A DNA stretch of 12,721 bases from Candidatus Bipolaricaulota bacterium (GTDB lineage Bacteria; Bipolaricaulota; Bipolaricaulia; RBG-16-55-9; DRXL01), in NCBI GenBank assembly GCA_023512665.1, contig JAILZC010000005.1, forward strand, positions 1-12,721, read 5' to 3'. The translations under genes and the position numbers were made by a program. Positions 1 through 6,063 of the stretch are shown in pieces (within the stretch, counting starts at the first letter, position 1; each line of letters starts with the position of its first letter). The notes beneath the pieces were generated by a model. The model ran no database searches and was not told the DNA's origin. It saw only the letters and a list, made by a program, of their open reading frames with translations.

Positions 1-3000
1 GCTTATCTATTCGTCCCCACGCCGTCAGCGCGATCTGCCTGGGCTCAAGCTTCTCATACGGCGCGACGATTAACCGACAGTACTTTTCGGCGTGCTCGTT
101 CTGCAAACGCTTGAAGAGATTTTCAAGCTGAGTGATGGTCGTCGCGTCGGTCTCCGGCCCGTATTGGATGAGCACGGCACCGCCGCGCAATGCCCACGCT
201 TGCAGCCCTTCGGGGATCGCCTCTTGGTGCACCCCGAAGGTCACTTCACCCTCAACATACGAGGTGGGTGGTGCAACAGGCATCCCCGGCTTGTCGTCGG
301 TCCATTTGCCTGTCACTTCGTAGAGCATCTGGGCGACTTCGCTCGCTTTGTAGTTGGGGTTCTCTTGCTTAAGCTTCTCCAATTGCTCCCGCATGTCGGC
401 GATCTTCTGTTGATTGCGCGCGATGACTGCTAACTGATAGAGCGCCTCGAGCCCGTCTTCTCCGAGCTTGCCCTCCTTCCCTACAAGCGATCGTTCAGCA
501 TCGAGAATCTTTTGATAGAGATTCTTCTTTTGATCATCGGTCGTGGCGACAGCCAAGCCGGATTTATAGTGACTCTTGGCTTGCTCGTACTCCGCCCGAC
601 CGACGGCTACGTCCCCAAGCCCAATATATGCATTGAGGGCTTGCTCTGGGGTCGGCCCCTGCTCCAAGATCGCCGTGTAATGTCGTACAGCCGACTCGAA
701 GATGTGCTGCTTCTGATACTGTTTCGCGAGCTGGAAGCGCGTATCGAAATCTTTGGGGTCAAGCTCGACGATGCGCTCGCCCAACTGCTCGCGCAGCTCA
801 GCTGCCGCCGTGCGCTTGAAGCCCTCACGGTAGTTTTTCAGGGCGTCTTCGGACTGCCCCTGCTTGCGCTGCAGGTCTCCCAAAGCGAGATAGGCCTCAG
901 CTACGTAGGGCGACTCTTTGATCACTTGGGTGTACTGTTTGAGGGCTTCGTCGAGGTTGTTTAGGCTCTCGTAGGCCCGACCGAGCTTGAGGCGCACGTT
1001 GGGGTTGTTCTGGAGCTTGAGCGACTCCCGGTAAAGAGTGACCGCGCGCTCGTAGTCGTTCTTCTTCGTGGCGATATCCGCGAGGGCGGTGACGAGCCGA
1101 GGGTCATCGTAGCCGCGCTCGGTGCGCTCCTGCTCGCGCAGCTCGGTGTAGAGGGCTTCGGCTTTATCCCACTCTTCCAGGCCAAAGTACGCCTCGGCCA
1201 TCTTCTGCTTCACCGTGCGGATGGCTCCTTTGTCTTTAGCCGGATCGAGGCCTGCCAGGGCTTTTTCGTAATACTCCAGGGCTAGCGTGTAGTTCTTCAC
1301 GGACATCATCAAGTGCCCGTAGAGCCGGAGCGGGCCAGGATCGGTGGGCGCAAGCTCGGTAGCCCTCTTGGTCATCTTGATCGCGTCTTGGACGCTCTGC
1401 AGGTCGCCTTCGGTGAAGAGAAAGAGCCCGTACTGATAGTACGCCTGCGGATTGTCGGGATCAAGCGCAATCAGTTGGTCATAGAAGCTGCGATCCCCAC
1501 CAGCGGACTTCGCCGTCTCCAAGAGATGTTGCACAGCTTTGTGAGAGTACTCTTTGATCTTTTGTTCGAGTTCTTTCAGTTTCGCTTCTTTGCCCTCGAC
1601 GTTCTCTTGCTTTTCCAGATCAGCTTTCTCTTGCTCGGCTTGGCGCAGCTTCACTTGGTAGAGCCGGGCAATATAGTAATCGAGATACTTGCCCAGTTCA
1701 TCGTCGGTCAACGAACCCTCTTGCAGAAGTTTCTCGTATGCTGCTATGGCTTCGTCTATCTTCTCTTGCTGCTCCAGCTGATACGCGGCAATCAGGGGCA
1801 GGCGCAATTCAATCTGGGCTGACGCTTTGGCTTGCTTGAGCCATTGATCAAACCTCTCGACGCGCTGGCGCGCACGATAGTCGGTCGCGATCGAATCTTT
1901 CACCGCGCTGAAGCCCTTGCGGTCTTCGAGATGGACGAGCCACAGCCCCTGCGCCGTCTGGATGAGATCGCTCACTTCCGTGACTTGCAGCTTGGCGACT
2001 GCGTCTTGCAGCTCCTTGGGCAGGTCCGTCAGCGTGACGTAGCCCATATCGCCGTTGCGCAACTCCGGGTCTTGGGAGTATTCGCGGACGATCTCAGCAA
2101 AGCTTGCGCCTTGGACTTTGAGCTTATCTTTGGCTTCTTGCAGGCGCTTGCGCGCCGCGATCAGCTCGTCTTCGGGGGCGTCGGGGGCAATGGGTACAAA
2201 TATGCGACTGAGCCGAACGCGCTCTAAGAAATTGCCCTGCTTGGCTGCCTCCAGCCACTGGGCCATCAGGGCGTCTTCTTTCTCGCGCAGCCAGTCGCGA
2301 CGGACATCCGATTGCGCCTGCTCGAACGTGCGCACCCGCTTGTCCTCGACCTTGATGAGATGGAACCCAAAGCGCGTGCGCACCGGCGCGCTCACCTTCC
2401 CGATATCGAGAGCGAAGGCCGCATCTTCAAATTCTTTGACCATGACGCCCTTGCCAAACCATCCCAAGTCCCCGCCGTTTTCCGAGTTGCTCTTGTCGTC
2501 GGAGTGCTGTCTGGCAAGCTCAACGAAATCCGCTCCTGCATTGAGCTGTTTTCTGATCTCCTCGATCTTCTTCTGGGCTTGCGCAACCTGCTCTTCAGAA
2601 GCGTTTTCATCCGCACTGATTAAGATATGACGTGCTTTGACTTCGGGGGTCGCGTACTTCTCACGGTTTGCTTCAAAGTACGCGCGAAGCTCAGCCGTCG
2701 TCGGCTGAATATACCCCAGAATGTCATTGATATAGCGGGTCTTGTTCTGCTCGATGAACTCGATCAGTTGGGCGTCGGTGACGTCAATCTGGCCGACGAC
2801 GACCTCCTCAAGAGTCTCCTCTTTGAGTTGTGCCGCCACTTGGTCGCGCATCTGGCGCTGATAGGCCGGCAGAGAGCTGCCGCGCTCGCTGAGCAGGCGC
2901 GCCAGCTCTTTCTCGTCAATGCCGTACCGTTGACGGAGCATGACGAGAAAATTCTCGTACTCTCTCTTGTAGCGTTCGTCAATCTTCTTGGCCGGGACGC

Positions 3001-3319
3001 TGATGCCGCGCCGGCGGCTCTCTTGGTCTTTGATCGTTTGTTCAATCAGCCGCTCAATGGCTTGGGCGCGCCACTGGAGCTGCCGATAGGCCCCGTCCGG
3101 CCCTTCCAGGGCCTTCTCGATGTCCTGGACGAACTGGCGCTGCTCGTTGAGTATCCCTTGATATGCCTGCTCGTATTTAGCCTTGTCAATCTTCTCCCCG
3201 TTGACGACTAAGACGACGTCCTCTTCTTTGGGGGCGTTGCTCCCGCCGGGGTTGAGCGCGACCGGGGAAAAGATCACCAACGCCCCGGCGACGAAGCTGA
3301 TGACCACTGTCCAGATCAC
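1..3319 (-). CDS. Membrane-anchored SurA-like double-parvulin/TPR protein with DUF3105-like C-terminus (3' end outside window)
   Basis: About 1106 codons are visible and the stop lies beyond the left edge. Translation from GTG (3317-3319) gives a hydrophobic anchor (residues 1-20) and a SurA-type N-terminal chaperone domain from about residue 35 (VVLVVNGEKID). A first parvulin/PpiC rotamase domain follows at about 224-325 (RHILIS, NGGDLGWFGKG, FGFHLIKVED). A second, diverged one lies at about 366-470 (NGDMGYV). A Lys/Glu-rich coiled coil (about 555-593) and multiple TPR-type helical pairs (about 505-1000) come next. The end (about 1008-1106) is DUF3105-like, with PPTS, VLIQYG and ALTAWGR. By family the protein would sit outside the inner membrane, folding exported proteins and scaffolding partners through the TPRs. 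GTG is the only start downstream of an in-frame TAA at 3329-3331, and it has an AAGGAA ribosome site. The N-terminus from GTG lacks basic residues before the anchor, which is odd. Family assignment of the SurA/parvulin part is firm, and of the C-terminal domain fairly firm. Confidence 0.9.
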   Translation of the reverse strand, partial: MIWTVVISFVAGALVIFSPVALNPGGSNAPKEEDVVLVVNGEKIDKAKYEQAYQGILNEQRQFVQDIEKALEGPDGAYRQLQWRAQAIERLIEQTIKDQESRRRGISVPAKKIDERYKREYENFLVMLRQRYGIDEKELARLLSERGSSLPAYQRQMRDQVAAQLKEETLEEVVVGQIDVTDAQLIEFIEQNKTRYINDILGYIQPTTAELRAYFEANREKYATPEVKARHILISADENASEEQVAQAQKKIEEIRKQLNAGADFVELARQHSDDKSNSENGGDLGWFGKGVMVKEFEDAAFALDIGKVSAPVRTRFGFHLIKVEDKRVRTFEQAQSDVRRDWLREKEDALMAQWLEAAKQGNFLERVRLSRIFVPIAPDAPEDELIAARKRLQEAKDKLKVQGASFAEIVREYSQDPELRNGDMGYVTLTDLPKELQDAVAKLQVTEVSDLIQTAQGLWLVHLEDRKGFSAVKDSIATDYRARQRVERFDQWLKQAKASAQIELRLPLIAAYQLEQQEKIDEAIAAYEKLLQEGSLTDDELGKYLDYYIARLYQVKLRQAEQEKADLEKQENVEGKEAKLKELEQKIKEYSHKAVQHLLETAKSAGGDRSFYDQLIALDPDNPQAYYQYGLFLFTEGDLQSVQDAIKMTKRATELAPTDPGPLRLYGHLMMSVKNYTLALEYYEKALAGLDPAKDKGAIRTVKQKMAEAYFGLEEWDKAEALYTELREQERTERGYDDPRLVTALADIATKKNDYERAVTLYRESLKLQNNPNVRLKLGRAYESLNNLDEALKQYTQVIKESPYVAEAYLALGDLQRKQGQSEDALKNYREGFKRTAAAELREQLGERIVELDPKDFDTRFQLAKQYQKQHIFESAVRHYTAILEQGPTPEQALNAYIGLGDVAVGRAEYEQAKSHYKSGLAVATTDDQKKNLYQKILDAERSLVGKEGKLGEDGLEALYQLAVIARNQQKIADMREQLEKLKQENPNYKASEVAQMLYEVTGKWTDDKPGMPVAPPTSYVEGEVTFGVHQEAIPEGLQAWALRGGAVLIQYGPETDATTITQLENLFKRLQNEHAEKYCRLIVAPYEKLEPRQIALTAWGRIDK

Positions 3320-3328
3320 GTACTTTCC

Positions 3329-3361
3329 TTATCTCTCTACAAGCCTACGAACCGTGTGCAT
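3329..3361 (-). other. Ten-codon in-frame upstream ORF; likely original N-terminus of the chaperone gene cut by a TAA
   Basis: An ATG at 3359-3361 opens a 10-residue reading (MHTVRRLVER) that ends at TAA 3329-3331. It is in exactly the same frame as the GTG start at 3319, only three codons further on. Its SD is much better than that of the GTG. Its basic residues (RR, R) are what one expects just before a signal anchor. Reading TAA as a sense codon would give a textbook N-in anchor. The choices are a nonsense mutation, a sequencing error, or a genuine leader peptide with reinitiation at GTG. I favour a broken N-terminus. Confidence 0.55.
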
Positions 3362-3364
3362 GTT

Positions 3365-3375
3365 CTCCTCACCTC
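3365..3375 (-). promoter_or_regulatory. Strong Shine-Dalgarno upstream of the ATG at 3361
   Basis: The minus-strand reading GAGGTGAGGAG ends three bases before the ATG at 3361, with its upstream GAGGTG part at normal spacing. It is one of the best ribosome sites in the window and argues that translation really begins at this ATG rather than at GTG 3319. Confidence 0.6.
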
Positions 3376-3433
3376 AGAGTGTATGTGCAATGAAAAGAAA
3401 TATGAGCGATTTCCTTGGACACTTGGCACCTTG

Positions 3434-3439
3434 TATAAT
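3434..3439 (+). promoter_or_regulatory. Candidate -10 box (TATAAT) for the amidase gene
   Basis: A perfect TATAAT lies 27 bases before the chosen ATG. The -35 is poor: TTCCTT at 3411-3416 has a 17-base spacer, and TTGGAC at 3415-3420 only 13. Transcription would begin near 3446, immediately ahead of the ribosome site. The box may simply mirror the opposite-strand -10 that it overlaps, so the plus-strand promoter is less certain than the minus-strand one. Confidence 0.45.
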
Positions 3440-3463
3440 AAACCCTAGGGGGTGATCTGTCAA
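3435..3463 (-). promoter_or_regulatory. Sigma-70-type promoter for the chaperone gene
   Basis: On the minus strand, -35 TTGACA (3458-3463, perfect consensus) is followed by a 17-base spacer and -10 TATTAT (3435-3440). A transcript would start near 3428, giving about 67 bases of leader to the ATG at 3361. The -35 lies between the ribosome site and the start codon of the divergent amidase gene, and the -10 overlaps the plus-strand TATAAT. Confidence 0.7.
3447..3457 (+). promoter_or_regulatory. Extended Shine-Dalgarno of the amidase gene
   Basis: AGGGGGTGATC differs by one base from AGGAGGTGATC, the full complement of the usual 16S rRNA 3' end. It ends nine bases before ATG 3467. It overlaps an in-frame GTG at 3452, which therefore has no room for its own site. 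This decides the start in favour of ATG 3467. Confidence 0.6.
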
Positions 3464-3466
3464 GCG

Positions 3467-4066
3467 ATGCGCACGATCTATCTAGGGCTTCTTTTAATAA
3501 TAAGCGTGCTGGGTGCTGTGGGCGTGAGCCAGCCCGGCCCATTGATTATAGCGATAGACGCCGGGCACGGCGGGGACGACACCGGCGGGATCGGCATTGA
3601 CACCGTGACCGAGAAAGATATCGTCCTCCAGATCGCTCATCTGATCGCCATTGAATCTGTGAATTTCCCCACGATAAAGATTCTCTTGACCCGGCGCGAT
3701 GACCGGTATCTTTCGCCAGGGGAGCGTCTTGCCAATGCCCACGGCGCTCAGGTGTTTCTCAGTTTGCATCTGGATTTTTCGTATGACCCGCGCGTGCGGG
3801 GCATCACCGTTATCGTGCCGAAGGGTGCTGGAAACCCCACACGTGCCTTGGCGGACGCACTCCGCGCGCGCGTGACAAAAGCTGCGAAGACGCCCGATCT
3901 TGGGACGAGGACTGCTCCACTCTGGCTACGACGGCTCGCTATACCCGCTGTGCAGCTCAACCTGGGCTTTGTGACCAACCCCGAGGAGGCGCGCAAGCTC
4001 AGCCAGCTCGCCTACCAGCAACGCTTAGCCCAAGCGATCTTGGAGGGGATAGAAGAGTTTTTCTAA
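3467..4066 (+). CDS. Exported N-acetylmuramoyl-L-alanine amidase-like protein (Amidase_3), catalytic Glu replaced
   Basis: The protein is 199 residues: a signal peptide (about 1-21, hydrophobic core LGLLLIISVLGAVGV) followed directly by one Amidase_3 domain. Zinc-ligand motifs are present: His34 in DAGHGG, Glu49 in TEKDI and His101 in SLHLD. The family's TRRDD and ER.AN segments are also present. Enzymes of this family cleave the MurNAc-L-Ala bond of peptidoglycan outside the inner membrane. The C-terminal motif, normally a Glu before (L/I/T)GF(L/I)(S/T)N, reads NLGFVTN, so the position of the catalytic Glu is Asn165. The protein may bind rather than cut peptidoglycan. There are no wall-binding repeats, so it is the bare domain. 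The stop codon overlaps that of moaB on the other strand. The start is chosen from the SD; GTG 3452 would add five residues. Confidence 0.88.
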   Translation: MRTIYLGLLLIISVLGAVGVSQPGPLIIAIDAGHGGDDTGGIGIDTVTEKDIVLQIAHLIAIESVNFPTIKILLTRRDDRYLSPGERLANAHGAQVFLSLHLDFSYDPRVRGITVIVPKGAGNPTRALADALRARVTKAAKTPDLGTRTAPLWLRRLAIPAVQLNLGFVTNPEEARKLSQLAYQQRLAQAILEGIEEFF

Positions 4067-4560
4067 AGCTGCTGGACGGCATGGCCGAGCACAGGGAGTA
4101 TCAGCTTTTCTAAAGCCAAGCGCACCGCGTGCTCCGACCCTGGGAGCGAGAAGATCAATTTTTTGCTAATGATCCCGGCGCTGGCACGGCTGAGGAGCGC
4201 ATACGGCCCGACCTCGTGATAGCTCAACATCCGAAAGAGCTCACCGAAGCCGACAATCTCTTCGTCGTAGAGCTTTTTCAGAGTGCGCGCGGTCTGATCT
4301 TTGCGCGAGATGCCTGTCCCCCCGTGAAAAATTACGACATGCACGGTGGAATCAGCCTTGAGCTGCTCGACCATCTCCGTGATGTGAGCCGCGTCGTTCT
4401 TGATGATGCGATAGCGGGTGACGCGGTGTCCCGCGCTTTCTAGCTTTTCTCGGATGAGCTTGCCCGACGTATCGGTCGTCTCGTCGCGGGTGTCGCTCAC
4501 TGTGACGATCCAGCACGTGACGCTCTCAACCGTGTGCTCGGCTCCCTTGTGCCCTGTCAT
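4063..4560 (-). CDS. moaB: MoaB/MogA-family molybdopterin adenylyltransferase
   Basis: The 165-residue protein is a full-length single-domain member of the MoaB/MogA family. Visible motifs are TVSDTRDETTDTSG near the start, GGTGISRKDQT in the middle, then GFGELFR.LSY.EVGP.A.LSRA and the closing LPGS. Members of this family bind molybdopterin; MogA and active MoaB enzymes use ATP to make adenylyl-molybdopterin, the substrate of MoeA. The retained GGTG and LPGS loops suggest an active protein. It is the last gene of the minus-strand run and the only Moco gene separated from the moaA-moaC block. It is preceded by a damaged MFS gene and about 41 bases that can hold its own promoter. There is no convincing SD before ATG 4560. 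Its stop TAG shares bases with the amidase stop. Confidence 0.93.
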   Translation of the reverse strand: MTGHKGAEHTVESVTCWIVTVSDTRDETTDTSGKLIREKLESAGHRVTRYRIIKNDAAHITEMVEQLKADSTVHVVIFHGGTGISRKDQTARTLKKLYDEEIVGFGELFRMLSYHEVGPYALLSRASAGIISKKLIFSLPGSEHAVRLALEKLILPVLGHAVQQL

Positions 4561-4568
4561 GGCTTTTC

Positions 4569-4598
4569 ACGATACCGCAAACGGTCACGCTGGCGCAA
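4569..4598 (-). promoter_or_regulatory. Possible leaderless promoter of moaB
   Basis: On the minus strand, TTGCGC (4593-4598), an 18-base spacer and TATCGT (4569-4574) end eight bases before the ATG. The -10 has the TANNNT form. Its distance from the start would put the transcript end at or next to the ATG, consistent with the missing SD. The match is moderate. Confidence 0.35.
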
Positions 4599-4601
4599 GT
4601 A

Positions 4602-4740
4602 TCAGCACTGCTTGGGCTCCGCAAGCGCCGCTTTCAGAGGCCGCCCACGCCTCTCCAGCGGGCTGAAGAGCACATACTGCAACAGAATGCTGCTGCTGTA
4701 GAGCCCACAGACGATGAGGAAGATCGGCCCAAAGCCCCAC
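4602..4740 (-). other. Displaced C-terminal reading of the MFS gene
   Basis: In the frame one base back from the MFS frame, the minus strand reads a hydrophobic helix (GFGPIFLIVCGLY, SILLQYVLF) and a basic-polar tail ending in a stop at 4602-4604. This is what the end of an MFS protein should look like. It is judged to be the true C-terminus separated by a frameshift, not a gene of its own. Confidence 0.7.
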
Positions 4741-5848
4741 AGGACTTGGAGATGCCCCAGGCGCTCCCCGCAAAGAGCAGATTCCATGCCATCGTAGACC
4801 AGCCGTTCACCGTAGCGCGGTCTTCAGGAGCGACCTGCTCCATCACGAAGAGCGAGTAGATCGGAGCGCTCATGGGCATGAGCGCGAAGCGCATCACGAA
4901 GGCGAGCGCGGAGATCCAGAGTATGGGGACGAAGGCCATGACTACGAAGAACGGGATCGAAAGCGCTTGTGTCCACACCATCGTGCGCACCTTGCCCACA
5001 CGCTGCGCCAGCGGCGGCCCGGCGAGGGAAGCGATTCCCATCCCCACGGCCCCTAGCGCAAAGAGCGTTCCCAGCAGCGTATCAGGCACGTTGAACTGGA
5101 GCTTGAAGAAGACGTTCAGGAACGGGATAAAGAGCCCCGCCCCTAAGCCAAGAATGATATTCGGCACGATGAGCTTGAAGATCAGTCCCGCTGGTGTCTT
5201 CAGGTGCCACCGGAGGTGAGCGCGACTGCTCTCTCGCGGTGCCGACTGCATCCACACCAACGGGAGGATGCTGACGAAAATGAGCCCAACACTTACAGCT
5301 AGAGCCATCTGATAGACAACAGCTACGCCCTCCGGCACAGCAAGTCCGCGAGCAAAGAGCTGTGGCAAAGCCCCGCCTACAAAGCTTCCCAAAAAACTCG
5401 CCAGCGTCTGGAGCGCAAACTGCACACTGAAGAGATGAGTGCGTTCGTGCTCGTGGCTCTCTTCGACCATAAAGGGGGCACTGACGACTTGCAGGAGTGC
5501 CCAGCCCAAGCCGAGTATCCCGATAGAGAGAATCAAGGGTTCTGGCTTGGTGAAGATACTGACACCGAGCGCGCCCAGCCCGCTCAGGACTCCCCCGATG
5601 ATGAGCGTGCGCCGGTGTCCCAGCGAGTCCCCCACTACCCCCGCAGGCACAGCAAGCAGGGCTATCACCAAAGGAGGGATGGCCGCCATGAGCCCGAGAA
5701 AATCTTGCTTATATCCCAAGCGCAACAGATAGATATTGAGCAAGAGCGAGAATATGCTCGACGCCAAGCCCATCAAGAGCCCTGAGAGCAAGAAAAGTCT
5801 GGCGTTATAGCTAAACCGACGCAGGCGCTCAAGATAATCCGAGAGCAT
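4634..5848 (-). CDS. MFS transporter, frameshifted before its last two membrane helices
   Basis: Read from ATG 5848, 404 codons give a Major Facilitator Superfamily protein. Helix 1 (LFLLSGLLMGLASSIFSLLL) leads into the family loop GVVGDSLGHRR between helices 2 and 3, then helices to about residue 370. Substrate is not recognisable. After AWGIS the sequence turns into Ser/Cys-rich nonsense (SCGALGRSSSSS...) up to the stop at 4634. The neighbouring frame instead supplies a proper helix and tail (WGFGPIFLIVCGLY, then SILLQYVLF) ending at 4602. A base or a short stretch has therefore been lost around 4735-4765. A start at 5926 adds 26 unlikely residues; ATG 5848 has a promoter just upstream. It lies between exported-protein genes and moaB, so a link to Moco or molybdate is only positional. 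Confidence 0.8.
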   Translation of the reverse strand: MLSDYLERLRRFSYNARLFLLSGLLMGLASSIFSLLLNIYLLRLGYKQDFLGLMAAIPPLVIALLAVPAGVVGDSLGHRRTLIIGGVLSGLGALGVSIFTKPEPLILSIGILGLGWALLQVVSAPFMVEESHEHERTHLFSVQFALQTLASFLGSFVGGALPQLFARGLAVPEGVAVVYQMALAVSVGLIFVSILPLVWMQSAPRESSRAHLRWHLKTPAGLIFKLIVPNIILGLGAGLFIPFLNVFFKLQFNVPDTLLGTLFALGAVGMGIASLAGPPLAQRVGKVRTMVWTQALSIPFFVVMAFVPILWISALAFVMRFALMPMSAPIYSLFVMEQVAPEDRATVNGWSTMAWNLLFAGSAWGISKSCGALGRSSSSSVGSTAAAFCCSMCSSARWRGVGGL

Positions 5849-6063
5849 TCGGCTGTGAGTATAACGTATGCGGTAGCGATTGGCTACTCCCCCCTGCGTG
5901 GTACTGCTCTCGCAGGCCCGTCTCACTCAAGGTGAATTTTCGGTGCATCTGCTCGCAGGGGTTAATACCGTTACTGTGCGGTAACACAAACGATTGGTTC
6001 TTCACCGATAGGCAGAAGGGATATACATTCCAATCTCGCACGCGCACGGGATTCCAGATAGAG
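5829..6063 (-). other. Possible displaced C-terminus of the deacetylase-like gene
   Basis: From about 6063 a second minus-strand frame reads IWNPVRVRDWNVYPFCLSVK and stays open to a stop at 5829. Its codons have more G/C third positions than the last 27 codons of the upstream gene in its own frame, so a frameshift near residue 287 of that gene is possible. Against this, the reading ends in low-quality sequence that overlaps the MFS promoter and start. If it is not coding, 5849-5970 is plain intergenic DNA carrying that promoter. Confidence 0.35.
5858..5886 (-). promoter_or_regulatory. Candidate leaderless promoter of the MFS gene
   Basis: The minus strand carries TAGCCA (5881-5886), a 17-base spacer and TATACT (5858-5863), with only nine bases between the -10 and ATG 5848. 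No SD precedes the ATG. This supports ATG 5848 as the start and an internal transcription start inside the long minus-strand run. Confidence 0.5.

Noticed and set aside
92..3211. Long plus-strand open frames of 60-194 codons
   Set aside because: They lie opposite the chaperone gene, have Leu-rich or Arg/Ser-rich shadow composition and show no motifs; the minus-strand frame is open throughout with clear domains.
3452..3466. GTG start for the amidase five codons upstream
   Set aside because: It lies inside the SD itself. ATG 3467 has the matched spacing and gives a cleaner signal peptide.
4725..4745. Programmed -1 frameshift in the MFS gene at the G-run
   Set aside because: There is no XXXYYYZ slippery heptamer, pseudoknot or SD-like stimulator, and the rejoined protein is also short at this helix, so a deletion or error is simpler.
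5849..5926. 26-codon N-terminal extension of the MFS protein
   Set aside because: The added residues are polar and unlike an MFS N-terminus, and they cover the TATACT promoter just before ATG 5848.
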